Shown: positions 22,496-34,018 of the stretch, in pieces
Numbering within the stretch: the first letter of the stretch is position 1
How the letters are laid out: every line of letters begins with the position of its first letter
Source: Symbiodinium kawagutii
Lineage: Eukaryota > Sar > Dinophyceae > Suessiales > Symbiodiniaceae
DNA: 64,000 bases
Direction of reading: 5' to 3'
NCBI GenBank assembly: GCA_009767595.1
Contig: VSDK01026241.1
Location: forward strand, 118,611 to 182,610
Position numbers and translations under genes: made by a program
The notes under the pieces: generated by a model
The model's input: only the letters and a program-made list of their open reading frames with translations
Told to the model about the DNA's origin: nothing
The model's database searches: none

Positions 22496-23995
22496 TCACC
22501 AGCCGAGATAACAGTAGGGATGTTGATGTGGGGGTTTGCCTTTGCAAACGAAGCCCTCCCCAGCCAAGTTGAGATATGGATGAGAGGCCTTCATTGCAAC
22601 AGTCATGCGCAGCTCATCGATAAGTCGACACCAATTGCTGGTTAAGGTGCAGACCCAGGCATCAGCCTCTAGCGCTAACTCCAAGTTCATCAACGCCACC
22701 AAGGTCTCTGCCCTGGCTGGCAGATTTACTGGTTTTGGCGACCCAAGCTTCATCCAGTTGTCCTTAGCAACTCGTTTCACGTCGGTATAAATCACCTTCC
22801 ATGGCTGCATGGCTGAACAAAGTTGCAGTGCTTGAGGCACCACCTCTGGATCTTCAGTGGACAAAAACAGTGTTCTCTTGGCATAGGCGTTGTTGGGGTA
22901 GTTGAACGTGTGATTGCTGTCCGCTGCCGGCAGGCGGAGCACTGGGAGGTTCTGATTTCCTGCGGCCAAATGTTCCATCTGTTCGCGGTAAGCGGAGAAA
23001 TCAAAGACTTCGGCCTCCTTCGTCTTCTTACCGTGGCGCACATGTGCAGAGACAGTTCCAGTCTCAAGAACTGCTCCTGGCTGCAAAGGTTTCTGACATT
23101 CATGCAAAGTCTGAGATCGCATTTGATCCAATGCACTTCTGGTTTTCTCATTGAAGCGAATAAAGTATGTTACAGATTGAGCACGCCACCAGTAGTACCA
23201 AAATTGAGGCTTCATGGGCGAGCAATTTGATAGGAGATTGCGAAAGATCTCAGGCACGTCACTTGTTGTGAAGTCAGCCATGTGAACCTTCTCTCCTCTC
23301 ATCCTCAGGATTTGATCATTCGCGGCATGCCGTGGCCTTTTGCACCAAGTGATGTGCTGAAACCAACAATGCCAAGACACCTCTCCAGGACAAAAGCTTG
23401 GGTCGTAGAACATCATCTTCTTGTCCTTCTCTGGCAGAATCAACACGCGACCCAAGTGCATCGCTAAAGCCAAGGCCTGCCCCAACAAATGAAGCTGAGA
23501 GCCCATGCCAGAATGTCGATTGTAATACTCCAAATACTTGGCCCCATTGCAATCTGCTGGGTGTTGATGCTCCCAAATCGTTTTCTGTGCAAAGGCAGTG
23601 CCGTACAAAACATCCCTTCTCCATGTTCCAATGCCGGAGCTCTTCACGAAATGCCAGGGATAGTGGGAGAAATTCCATGAAACCATGAGCTTTTGATCTT
23701 CCAAGAACGCTGGACAGGAGACGTCACCAGTTCCCATCTCGTGCTTATACACGTGATTCTGCACCAGCAAATCGGCATGTACATCCTTTTTCCAGTTTGT
23801 GATAGGGTCTCTAAGCTTCACCATCCCCATGTCCAGTCTGACATGGCTGCTCAGCAGCAAACCACAGAGTGCCGCAGCGATCAAGGTTGTTGCACAGTAT
23901 CTTTTGACATGGAAACCAAACGTTCCTGATGCGGTGTCGCCTTCGGACATGGCAGAACGCATGGAAATCGAAAGCTCCTGTTGTCCATTGGGCAT
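22496..23995 (-). CDS. FUT8-like alpha-1,6-fucosyltransferase (GT23-type), type II membrane protein
   Basis: An intronless 499-codon gene. The frame stays open to about 24070, but the first ATG is at 23995. Residue numbers below count from the non-ATG codon at 24022. A single hydrophobic anchor (TTLIAAALCGLLLSS, 45-59) near the N-terminus suggests a Golgi type II enzyme. A donor-domain entry segment MGSQLHLLGQALALAMHLGR (173-192) resembles the GCQLHH region of FUT8. HVRHGKKTKEAEVF (327-340) matches the FUT8 HVRR-type donor-binding motif, with His in place of the second Arg. FLSTEDPEVV (386-395) and ADAWVCTLTSNWCRLIDEL (453-471) match the conserved FUT8 C-terminal motifs. N-glycosylation sites occur at 117, 266 and 370. 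Transfer of fucose from GDP-fucose to a glycan is the family activity; the acceptor is unknown. Fungal or plant-type alternatives within GT23 and related folds cannot be excluded. Confidence 0.85.
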   Translation of the reverse strand: MPNGQQELSISMRSAMSEGDTASGTFGFHVKRYCATTLIAAALCGLLLSSHVRLDMGMVKLRDPITNWKKDVHADLLVQNHVYKHEMGTGDVSCPAFLEDQKLMVSWNFSHYPWHFVKSSGIGTWRRDVLYGTAFAQKTIWEHQHPADCNGAKYLEYYNRHSGMGSQLHLLGQALALAMHLGRVLILPEKDKKMMFYDPSFCPGEVSWHCWFQHITWCKRPRHAANDQILRMRGEKVHMADFTTSDVPEIFRNLLSNCSPMKPQFWYYWWRAQSVTYFIRFNEKTRSALDQMRSQTLHECQKPLQPGAVLETGTVSAHVRHGKKTKEAEVFDFSAYREQMEHLAAGNQNLPVLRLPAADSNHTFNYPNNAYAKRTLFLSTEDPEVVPQALQLCSAMQPWKVIYTDVKRVAKDNWMKLGSPKPVNLPARAETLVALMNLELALEADAWVCTLTSNWCRLIDELRMTVAMKASHPYLNLAGEGFVCKGKPPHQHPYCYLGW

Positions 23996-24258
23996 CCCAA
24001 ACCACCATGAATGGTCGTTCAATTGGCTTATTAACCAACTTGCACGTGGGGGGTACCACTTTGTAGTGTTCCCAGATTACCGGGATATATCCACATCCAC
24101 CACCCGGCAAATTCAGAACTGTCAACTCAACAATGAAAAAGCAGCAGTTGCTTTGCTGCATTCCAAGTATTGCCTGGGTTCCCTATGGATTGGCTCCATC
24201 CTGGCTAGTGTGGCTCTGGATTCTTTCGAGCCGCAAGTTGTAGTGCTTCAGGTCTTAC

Positions 24259-24696
24259 TCAATAGGATTTCAATAGCATCCAATAGCTACTACGGCACGA
24301 CCTTTGCGAACCACAAACCGGGGGTCCGCTTGTTGTCTTCCACCAAGGTGCTTTGTCACTGCTTATGTCCATAAAGGAAAAAAACAACAGAGAAGCAAAA
24401 TGCAGAAAAGCCAATGATTCGGGGTTGCTCCATCTTCGGAAAAAGTGAAAACGTGGTGGGAAAACCGCAGAGTTCTCCAAGTTCAAGTGGCCGTGCGGAA
24501 TGAAGCGAGCACCATGTTGAAATGAAATCCATGCACTTGAGCTAGCCGGTGGTGTGCGCATTTTTCTTGAACTGTCAGCTGAAAACTCACATGAACAAGT
24601 GGATTCTTGTGCAGCAATCATGATGTATGGCACAAATACAAATAGATGGCACACCATATACATAATGGATTCTTTCAGATTCAACATGCATGGCAT
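24259..24696 (-). CDS. 145-codon open frame upstream of the glycosyltransferase, unknown
   Basis: An open frame with a hydrophobic N-terminal stretch and an aromatic-rich middle (FPPRFHFFRRWSNPESLAFL). No family is recognised. Codon composition is not gene-like. It may be the decayed 5' flank of the duplicated glycosyltransferase locus or chance. Confidence 0.18.
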   Translation of the reverse strand: MPCMLNLKESIMYMVCHLFVFVPYIMIAAQESTCSCEFSADSSRKMRTPPASSSAWISFQHGARFIPHGHLNLENSAVFPPRFHFFRRWSNPESLAFLHFASLLFFSFMDISSDKAPWWKTTSGPPVCGSQRSCRSSYWMLLKSY

Positions 24697-24749
24697 ATTC
24701 CATCATACATTGGTGATAATATGTCATAAAATAAATGATTTGTACAATA

Positions 24750-24880
24750 GATAACAGTGGACATATGTATAAATATATACAAATATGTTTACCACAATAT
24801 AAATATACAGTATTATATACATACAATATGTATACCTGTACTTCTTTCTGTGCATAAAAACATATATGTATCTGTTGCGT
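24750..24880. repeat. AT-rich ATATAC tract
   Basis: Dense ATATGTATA/ATACAATATA motifs. Open frames across it are Tyr/Ile-rich artefacts. Confidence 0.6.
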
Positions 24881-24898
24881 ATTCTCTGTGCCTCCAGC

Positions 24899-25018
24899 CC
24901 CGCCTTTCTGGCGACGCTGTGATCCATCTTCACCACGCCACCGCTCATCTCCGAACGATTGCTGCGGTGTGAACGATGTTGCAAGGCCTCCAGCAGGTGC
25001 CGTGGTTAGGCCAGTCCT
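24899..25018 (-). CDS. Exon-like island, unknown
   Basis: The minus frame starts after a CTACCAG acceptor and closes at GGAG|GCACAG (GC donor). It includes QQSFGDERWRGEDGSQRR, a charged stretch. The plus strand is also open. The acceptor lies inside a family C repeat copy. Confidence 0.3.
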
Positions 25019-25096
25019 GGTAGCTCCAAATCGCTCCCTCTTAAAGGGCCATAGGGATACCCGTGGCCCCAAATCGCTCCCTCACAACCAGCAGCC
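25018..25096. repeat. Family C dispersed repeat, copy 2
   Basis: GGTAGCTCCAAATCGCTCCC is followed by a second CCCCAAATCGCTCCCTC 50 bases on, then CAACCAGCAGCCA. The core unit is partly duplicated. Confidence 0.55.
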
Positions 25097-25497
25097 AAAT
25101 GTCATAGGCAAAACCTGACACTTAATTTCTGACCAAAAAATCAACCGGTTTCACCAAGCAGTTTCGTAGCGTCTGCGATTATTGCCAAGTTGTGTTGATG
25201 GAGTGCCAAACCTTGGGTCGTGCCCCCCAAAAGTGGAGGGTTTTAAGTGTTCAAGATGGCGTACCAGCGAGAATTCAAAGTGTAACAACCCACCATAGCC
25301 ATCCATAGCCCACCTATACACGTCGTGGCTGTGGGTCAGCAGTCAAGCTGGCTGGATTCAGCCATCCGGAAGTGTTGGGTTAGCTACTGTACTGGCAATT
25401 GTCTGCAAAGATTTAAACAGGCAAAGAATGTATATCCCCTACTAGTGCTGGTCATTATAGCCTAGGACCAACCATCAATTATGCTTATAAAACCACT

Positions 25498-25620
25498 CAC
25501 TTGGTGGTTTCTCAACATGGGTGAAGCCCCAAACCATCCACTGTAAATCATTTACAGTAACAAGCCAACCAGTTTTGGGGTACCTCAATTTCAAGAAACC
25601 TCCATTTGGATTCTGGGAAA
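25498..25620. mobile_element. MITE-like family B copy
   Basis: TTGGTGGTTTCTCAACATGG and TTTCAAGAAACCTCCATTTGG form an imperfect inverted pair about 120 bp apart. The interior CATTTACAGTAACAAGCCAACCA matches the copy at 13012. It ends about 50 bp from the exon-like island that follows. Confidence 0.6.
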
Positions 25621-25672
25621 ACCATGGTGGAGTGATGTGGAGTGACATGTCGATTCTCTTCACCATAAGTAG

Positions 25673-25765
25673 TTCCAGGCCTGGCTCATGTTGAGTAGCT
25701 GGAGGTGCTCCTGGTGCATGTTGAGTAGGGTCAGCTGACGGTCCTCCTGGTGCTTGCCACGCCAA
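25673..25765 (-). CDS. Exon-like island with internal 30-bp repeat, unknown
   Basis: The minus strand has two open frames over a GC-rich patch. One reads QLTLLNMHQEHLQLLNMSQ, a Leu/Gln repeat that could be a short coiled coil. The other is Pro/Gly-rich. Both end at TATG|GTGAAG. Which frame is used is not clear. Confidence 0.3.
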
Positions 25766-27489
25766 CAGGCTATGCAGCAGGCTTCAGGCTTGATGCTGGT
25801 TAAATGGTTGGTTTTGTGATGGTTGGTTCATGCTTGAAACTGCTTAACAATGCTGAAAAATGGCTCATTGATGGTTCACTGATGGCTCATGGTTTGTCAC
25901 TGATGCTTAGTGGTGGGTTAAGGGTTGTCAATGGTGGTTTTTGATGTTTAGGGCAGTCAAATTATGGTTTAACAAAGGTGTTCCCATCGTAAGTACCCCT
26001 ACAGCTAACTCCAAAACAACCGCTTTGAACGAGAAACACACATTGCTCCTTGTCTTTTTTTTCTGGTATCCGAATGTACTGGACGCTGATTCATGTGGTT
26101 TCATCACATGGTTTTGTACTTTGCAATACCTTATGAAATTCTTGCCCTAGACTGATGATCATGGTTGACTATTTTGATGTCTTTTAGCTACTGATGATCA
26201 TGGTTTGACAATGGCTAAAGGTTTCTCGCTCAGTACTTCATGATTCACTGATGGTTCATGACCCCGCGCATCTTTGATAGTAAATCCCGAAATATGTTTG
26301 GCTGATAAGCCGATATTACTGTGATGACCGCCCATATATCCCCATCTCTGATCGTGCATCGCCAAATCTAGTTTGCCGGTCAGCGAAACTGGGGGCAAGC
26401 GCTGAGGCACAACAAGCAACTAGCCAATATGTCTCTTGATGATTTCAATCAAACAAACACAATAGTCATGGAATAATCTTCAACTTTGAATAAAAAATCG
26501 CTGGAATCACCAATAAATACAAGTTAACATGATGTTCAGTATTCAATGCAAGTGGATTGCGTGTGAATCATGCCATGAACTTGGAATAATTAACAGTTTC
26601 ATGTGTTCATTGACATGGTGTGAAAAACAAGTTAACTGTGAATGATGCTGAACAATCGTTTAATCATGTTTTGATGTTGGTTTGGCACAGGCAAATGCTA
26701 CTTCATATATAACTATTGGTTGATGAGGAATGGATGTTGGTTGAATGATAGTCACTATTGTGAACTGTGAATTTTGCTCGATGATCCTTTAATAATGGTT
26801 TGCTGATGTCTGAATATGCTGCATGATAAATAACTTGCAAATGATGATTCATGTCGATTTAATGACTTATCGGGAACGACCCTCAAGGATTGTTTGATGA
26901 TGGCTTGATGATGGCTTGGTGATGGCGTAATCATAGCCACGTAGTTGCTGAGGCTGGATGAATGATGCTTAATTCTTAATCATGCTTGATATTCATGATT
27001 GTGTAATCATAGCGAGATGCATAGTTTTTGTTCCTGATGGTGAATAACGGCTGTCAATGGTTCATCATGCTTCATCCTGGCATTATAATCACGTGCCACA
27101 CTTGCCTCGCGAAGTTCATTCCAAGAACAGCTGTTTCTTGCTATGTGGAGGTGTAGCATGATGATCAGTGGTTTGCTGCTGTGGCTATGTCTCCCATGAA
27201 TATGAATCACAATTCAGGATGCTTCTCAACCCCAACAGCCGCAAAGAATGGTATGCAATCCTTGAAATTCGGCATCATCAACCTTCATGAATCAGTATAC
27301 AAGTAGATTTACATCGTTTGTTTGATACTGGCGAGGAATCATTAAATCATCAAACATCATAAACCACCATCAATCATCACTCGGTAGTATTCGCCAGTCC
27401 TTATTTGGATTCACCCAAATATACCGATCAACCACCACCAGTAATTAACCATCACTAACCACCATCATCAACCACCATGAAACCACCAG

Positions 27490-27578
27490 CGATGGACTGC
27501 TTGGATGGCCCCCCTGGCCCCACGTTCGAAGTTTGAAGCCGAGCGGTTCGCAGCTAGGAAAACTTCAAGGGGTGACAG
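27490..27578 (+). CDS. Exon-like island, unknown
   Basis: 89 bases lie between an ACCACCAG acceptor and a GACAG|GTGACC donor. One open plus frame contains APRSKFEAERFAARKTSRGD. The minus strand is open too (NRSASNFERGARGAIQAVHR). Confidence 0.35.
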
Positions 27579-27929
27579 GTGACCGGTGAATGTTGGCTCA
27601 TGGTGGTTGATATATACCTGATATGACGGTGAATATGATGGTGAATGTTGGTTCATGGCGGTTTAGTCAAGATTAACTTTGCTTTATGACCACGAACGAT
27701 TATAGATGATGGTTCAATGTTCATGATAATTGATGAAGAGCAATCATGAACCAAGTAGTTTATGATGATTCACCATGGTTAAGTGGCAGTGGGTCAAAAC
27801 CCAGTACCCCTGGTTCCCCGATCATTAGCCATTGTTTTCCCACTAGTGCTGTTGGTTATAAGTTATAATCCCCATTAGTTGGTTGATTAACTGCTTGACC
27901 CAACTCGCCAAGTAGCTAACTACCAACCA

Positions 27930-28100
27930 CTGCTGGCCCCACAGAGCCGCTCTCCTGAGCTGTCTGTAACAAGCCCTGGCCGCGTGCGGCACCGTCATCG
28001 CAGTTGGGTGCAGCAAGGGCTGCAGCGAAGGTGGTCAGCAACAGCGCTGCCATCAACGATCCCCCGGCGCAACGAAGCGGCAACGCCGGGGCCAACGGTC
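27930..28100. other. GC-rich island, strand unresolved
   Basis: Three readings are plausible. A minus frame from an ATG at 28053 begins MAALLLTTFAAALAAPNCDD, which looks like a cleavable signal peptide. A plus frame is Ala/Ser/Asn-rich with high purine-first bias (AKVVSNSAAINDPPAQRSG). A second plus frame is Cys-rich with an AAG|GTGGTC donor. Exon status is likely, identity is not. Confidence 0.3.
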
Positions 28101-28139
28101 AGTGAAGAAGAAAATGTGAGGAGAAAAGGCTGCAGAATC

Positions 28140-28226
28140 CAAATGGGATCCTGGTAGCTCCTTGGCTCCCCCTGTAAGGATATCCCTGGCTCCTTGGCTC
28201 CCTCCCAACCACCAGCCAGTGATACA
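28140..28226. repeat. Family C dispersed repeat, copy 3
   Basis: CCTGGTAGCTCCTTGGCTCC, a second GGCTCCTTGGCTCCCTCCC, then CAACCACCAGCCAGTGAT: the same order as the other two copies. Confidence 0.55.
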
Positions 28227-28599
28227 TGTAGATTATCGTGGCACTGAAGCAAGGCCACTTAGGGAGATCTAAAATTGTTGGATCGGTCCAGCTTTGCATA
28301 ATAGTGCTTGGTATTTAATCTTGCGTGGTTTCAGTGGTCTAATCTAATATTGTTTATCACTTGGAGGTGAAGGCATCCCCACTGCGAGTTGGAAACTGGT
28401 GACCTTCCACATGGTTGGGGCTTAGCTCACTACCTTAGAAGGTTTACCATGCTGAGCTCGGGGAACAACCATGGGCGACAGCCCCTTTGAGAGGACCTAA
28501 CTTGCCCCGACGCACATGTGTATAGACATGTTTTTTGACATTGCATATCTACATCTATGTAATAGATTATTATCGTTATTGTTCGGGTCGGTCAGTAAA

Positions 28600-29560
28600 T
28601 GTTTTTATAATGGCTTGTCCATACCAGATTTTTTCTATGTTCTCTTCTGAACCAAATCAATTGCGGATGATTTGGGCGTAGCTCACACAATAAATACACA
28701 CCAACGCGACACAGGCAATGTGTATGAAAGTGAACGAATACATACATATATCATGATTAGACATATATATTTCATGTGGAAAAGAAATCAATATATGTAT
28801 GTAAATATATTTATAGACATATGTACACACTTAAAACTGCGGGGTGTTCATCATGTGCTGCCAGGCATAATGCCTTCGATGTGGCAACTATTGAACATCA
28901 CCACATAAACGTCGTTGGTACTGTAGCCCGATCAGAAAAATGTACCCAGTGTCAACGTGTTCGTCTCCAAGTGATTGTTGTTCACAGTCAGTACGTACGT
29001 GTCACATATCGTTGCATGATACACCTGTGTGTATATCTATAGTAATCTTGAAGGGTTTGACCATTCCAAACGATCTGCATTAACGGCGATACATCTGTAC
29101 AAAGATGCATGCTACCTTGGGATTACATGAACCATTGTCCTTTATGGATTTTAGCGTTTAGCAGCCATTTCGCAACTAAGGGGTTTAATCTATCTTAATC
29201 TACCAAAAAGGATCAACCATTGGTTTAATGATGGTGGAATCCCGGGGTGTATGTGGAAGGTGTGGCAGAGAGACGGAGGGATAGAGAAATAGGTAGAATG
29301 ATAGAAATAATCATGGATATAGAAAGATATACAGTAGATGAACGAAGGTGTCTTTGCTTCTTTACCCGGACATATTGCATAAGTGTATCATGTGCAAACG
29401 AGATTGATAATTACTAAATCAAGAGATGGCAAAAAATAGTAGTGCTGGACAAGAAAGACACGATAGATCTGACAAATGAGAGGTGTAAAGGGAAAACAAA
29501 TAGATACGTGATTGTGAACAAATACTTAGTTCAGGGTCAGCATCAGCCGTGATGTACCCA
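28600..29560. other. AT-rich DNA, no supported gene
   Basis: Contains ATATGTA-type stretches and GATAGA-type purine runs near 29260-29360. No island or motif. Confidence 0.45.
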
Positions 29561-29564
29561 TAAT

Positions 29565-30135
29565 CAGATCACCATCTTTGATGAGGAAACTTTAAGCAAA
29601 GGGAAACCCACCGAGACAAAGCAACCCCGTTTGGATCCATGCTGATCCCGTCGCGATGTTTTTTTTGCTTTCGAATTGGAGCTGCTCTGAGTCCTTTGTC
29701 TTGACAAATGCCCTGTGTTTGTCGCAGGGAAAATCCAAGAAGCAGAAGCTCCGCAACAGCTTTGAGGTCTCCATGGTGTCGTCCATTTGGCGACCACGGA
29801 TGACCGACAAGAATGGGGGGGGCAGGGCATAGGAATCCTTGCAGTCGCAACGGGTGTGTGGCCATCCCAAGGTCGCAATACGCGCACTGGGAATCTAAGG
29901 GAAACCCATGGCCTTTGGTTCAGTGTCCGCTTGGATCTTAGATCTCAAGGGCACTAGCAGCTGAGGACGTCCACTGGTGAGGCTTCTGGTTTTGACAAAC
30001 CAGGTTCTCCTCATCTCTTGGAGAATCTGTTGCACATAGTAGGACTTAGTGGGATATCGTAGCGTCAAGTCATGACACAGTGGTGGCTTTCTTCAAGTCC
30101 CAGTCTTTGACTTCCCCCAGCTGCATCTGCTGAGA
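29565..30135 (-). pseudogene. Decayed coding-like sequence, unknown
   Basis: A minus frame can be followed from about 30075 to 29592 with a single in-frame stop near 29895. Its upper part contains LRYPTKSYYVQQILQEMRRT; its lower part (29592-29870) contains FCFLDFPCDKHRAFVKTKD. Two further minus frames are open across 29564-29887. Continuous coding-like sequence without splice sites and with a stop suggests a retroposed or inactivated copy. No family is recognised. Confidence 0.35.
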
Positions 30136-30626
30136 TATCTACGTGAGCAAATGAATTTCCTGACGGAAGAATTCGCGCCCGAGCCAAGCGCTTGCATCAT
30201 AATTGAGCATCACCTCATGAAATGATGTCGACAACCAACATTTCGGTGGGCGAATGAGCAGCGTGACATCCAGAATTAGATGGTCAAGAAGCCTATATAT
30301 TAATCTGGTTGGTGGCCGCAACACCTCTGAAATATACGTGTCAATCAACCATCCCAAGTGGAAAAAAAGCATGTGAATCAAACCACGAAAAAGTGGTTGT
30401 TCAACCATCATTGTTTGTTTCAAATTCCTATGGTTGGCCATGATTGGCCACTATTGACCCCTATAAAACCACCAAGCAGCTCTTGTTGGTTATTGATCCA
30501 TATAGTTCACCACTATTTAATCATTATCAAGCCTTGGTGGCTTTTAGATTCCTTACTAAAACTTTGATTTTCAGTGAATACCTGGTAAATCCATCTAATC
30601 CCCAAAACACTAAAAATCTAAGTCAG

Positions 30627-30803
30627 TGGCTGTAAGCCACCTAGAAGCTGTTGATTTGTGGTCAAAACTCCCCCTACAAACTCATATACGCGCCATGTCG
30701 AAGGCGGGCGGTGCGGCGCGCCATCCTTTCCGTCGAGTTCAGCCATCGAATTCTTGGGAAGGCACTGAGCTGCGTTGCACCCAACAAAATGGTTGGTTTC
30801 TTA
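30627..30803 (+). CDS. Exon-like island, unknown
   Basis: The plus frame runs between a GTCAG acceptor and a consensus GTGAGT donor at 30804. It includes AVSHLEAVDLWSKLPLQTHI and QPSNSWEGTELRC. The minus strand has a competing frame (AFPRIRWLNSTERMARRTAR) with its own acceptor. Confidence 0.35.
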
Positions 30804-31282
30804 GTGAGTAACGATGGCGAAATGGATGGCTTATAAGCATCAAAAATGGCTAATGATAGGGAATCAGAACCAAAAATGGTTGGTTGTAAACATGATTCCC
30901 CAAACTTAATAATTGTCAATGATAGTAGATTAAAAATGGGCGGATTATTGATAATGTCATACACCAAAACATGATGTCTGGTTTATGATAACAATAGTTT
31001 TACATGGTACTGACACGATAAATGACCAAGCTAAGCTTAATCTTGCGTGGTTAATGATCGTCAATAATAATGGTTTGTAATCCTTAAACTATGGCTAATA
31101 ATGATGGTTTATGAGTTATTGACGATAGCAAAATGGTTTGTTTATTGCAATTGATAATTGTCAATGATAGGGAATCATAACCTAAGATGGTTGGTTCCAT
31201 ATAGGGAACTTCATGGGTTTATAGAAGATTATTGTGATCAATAGGGGATAATAACCAACAAAAATAGGGATATACCAACTAT

Positions 31283-31455
31283 ACATGGTGGTTTCATAAA
31301 ATGGGAAACTCCCAAAGTTATGGTTGGTTTATGAATGGTTGACCGTGGTTGGCAATGGCTATCAACCACGGGATAATAAGCTTTAATAGGGGATCTACCA
31401 GCTACAACGGTTGGTTCATTTCTTGAAATGATTCCTATTGGATGATCTGAGGGTA
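31283..31455. mobile_element. Diverged family B-like repeat
   Basis: TGGTGGTTTCATAAAATGGG and GGATGATCTGAGGGTACCCCC resemble the two ends of family B but are further apart than in other copies, so an insertion or two half-copies is possible. Confidence 0.35.
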
Positions 31456-32853
31456 CCCCCATTTTGACCAACAAATAGTGCTTGGCGATATCCAACAATG
31501 GTTGTGCGTGGAAATCACCAACAAATAGTGCTTGCATATGCTTGCAAATAAGTAATTAGTGGTTGGATGAATGCACATCAACCGCCTTCAAGCAGTACTT
31601 ACTTATTCTATGCAATCCATCAAAACCCCAAGTGTCACAATATAAACAAAACATGTATATATACATATACATACTCATACACATGTATATGATCCGCCGG
31701 TGTGCTGGCATGCCACCCTTTGATGGCTTGCTATCAGTTGACTATGTTAGAATGCAACTGTAGCTGTGGTGTTGTCTCTGTGCGGGAAAATATTGCTTTA
31801 TCTGAACTTCTGCCCTACCCACCTACCCCAAACCCGCATCTATTCTTCTCTTCTCATCTAATCTCTCTTCTCCTGTCTTGCTCCCATCTTCGTTCTCTTT
31901 GTCCACGCTGTACTCGCCTCTTCTTCTTCAATCCATCTTCCCTTCCTTCCCCTTCCTCTCACAATAACCTCTCGCACAAATGCTTCAAAATCATGTCTTT
32001 TACACAGCAAGGTCTTGCACGCCTCCAAATCAAGCAAGGCTAGCAAATAGCCTTCCAACAAGTTGTGCTTCCCTGTCGAGCTCGGCTGTTGGCCTGAAAG
32101 CTGAGGACAATCATAAGGCACATTAGCAACCAGTACATGCATGTGTTCCCATTTGTGGTGTAAATTTGTCATATGTGACATGTGTCATCGTATATGAATA
32201 TGAGGATATCTACTGTATGTCGATGGACAGTGGACGTGTACATGTCGATATATCTTTTTAGATAGATATATTGCGACTGTTTAGACATATACATCTACAA
32301 TATAATCACATATAACATATACATACGTACAGACATACATTTATATTACAAACACACAATGGAATATAATATGTACACATACTTAAATGATATATGTCAA
32401 AATGATTCCAAAGCTGATTCACTTGCAACTCTACCACTGCTCAAATGGCAACTCTGTTTTTTCACCTTCCCATTTTGCCGAAGAAAAAATACCAACGGCT
32501 GACTGAGCAGTGCGTCTCGGCGGAGAGTCGTCGTACAAAAATCAGAGCCAGGTCTTGCCAGCCCCAACATGCTGGAAGAAACCATGGGTGGTCTATGCCA
32601 TGGTTGATACATGGTTGAAACCATCATGGATGGTTCATCTTTGCGGGTGTAGCATCCATGGTTGATACATGATCTTGTAGATAGATGTAGATAGATCTTG
32701 GATGATCAGGAATTGATTCAATCTTCGTAAAGATCAGAAGCAGCACTTGACGGATCATGATTGTAAAGTGAATTGTCAACAATATTGAGAAAATAGGCAA
32801 TAAGTGAATAATATCATGATTGATACATTAAGAAACTAGGCAATCTGAATTCT

Positions 32854-32877
32854 TGAAGTACAAACGTTTGTACTTCA
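32854..32877. repeat. Perfect 24-bp palindrome
   Basis: TGAAGTACAAAC joined directly to its reverse complement, with no spacer. It could be a dimeric protein-binding site or a cruciform. Confidence 0.85.
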
Positions 32878-33149
32878 CAACAACGTAGCGTGGGTCTGCC
32901 CGAAAATTCTTGTCTGCTAGGAATTCAACAGGCAATTGGTTGACTTCACTAGTACCAGCAAAAAAAGCTGCGGATAGGTTTTTTTCTCATAGCCCATAAG
33001 GGTTTCCTCAAAAATAGTGCCCCCCCAAAACCTATGGTTTCCCTATTAACAATAGATATTGTTGGAGGGTTTGCAGGTGCCATCATGTATGGACAAACCA
33101 CGTACCATCTCGAATGATCCAAAGCTGATGGGTCAGAAGCATCCGAAAC

Positions 33150-33315
33150 GAGCTGCCCTCGTTGGTGGTTTTAACCAGTCTGTGTCATCGGGTCCACGTC
33201 CTACACACGGGGTTTCAACCCCACTGAAGAATATGCTCAAGTCAATCAACCATCCCAAATACGAGGGCAAAAAAACATGTTTGGAACCAACCGGTGATGG
33301 TCGCAACTTGAAGAA
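33150..33315. mobile_element. Diverged family A copy
   Basis: GTTGGTGGTTTTAACC, then an internal GGGGTTTCAACCCCACTGAA, then AATCAACCATCCCAAATACG and AAACATGTTTGGAACCAACC. The left part looks duplicated or interrupted. Confidence 0.45.
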
Positions 33316-33514
33316 ATGACATGCTGGATGTCATGGCCAGTTCATCAACATCCGTCTTCAGGGTGGTGCCAATCTGACCCATCATGATCTGGTGACTCTC
33401 GACTACATGGTCCACCAGCATTGATATATAGTTGTTTCACCCGATGTCAAGTCATCTCCAAGCATTAGCAATGAAGGCAGAATCAAATAAAAAGCCAGGT
33501 TGCATTGTATACTC

Positions 33515-33620
33515 ATCTGGTTGTGGTCTCAGCGCTCATGAAAAACATGTTTATCAACCAACCAACCATTTGGTCACACTGGGGAAAACAAGAAATGTTT
33601 GAAACCACAAACCAGTCATA
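33515..33620. mobile_element. MITE-like family A copy
   Basis: CATCTGGTTGTGGTCTCAGC at the left and ATGTTTGAAACCACAAACC at the right enclose TATCAACCAACCAACCATTT. Confidence 0.6.
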
Positions 33621-34018
33621 ATGAACCGCTTATAACCACTACTCACCATAGTCGAAATCATTAACCAGCAATTTTTGAAGCTGCAACCGACCAAACCGTA
33701 CCGGAGACCATATCTATCTCACAAGGATGTACAATGTAGTAATAACTCCACACTTCACTAGGATCAAAAGAAGCAACTACTTCATATATGTCGACAGCGC
33801 AAGCTCACCATAGGCCACCATAGCTGAGACAATGTTTCCACAACCAGTAGTTGATGGCTTGTAATGACAAATGGTTATAATTAGTCATAGCTATATTATA
33901 TAGTTGATTCAGAACCATTCAGGATTACTAGCCATCATTAACAAACATTGCAGCGCAGGCTAGGAGCATCGTAGCCATCATCAACCAAGTATACTCAGCA
34001 TAATCAGCCATCATTATC

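Noticed and set aside
23811-24161. 116-codon minus frame overlapping the start of the glycosyltransferase
   Set aside because: It is an out-of-frame shadow of the glycosyltransferase and its upstream region.
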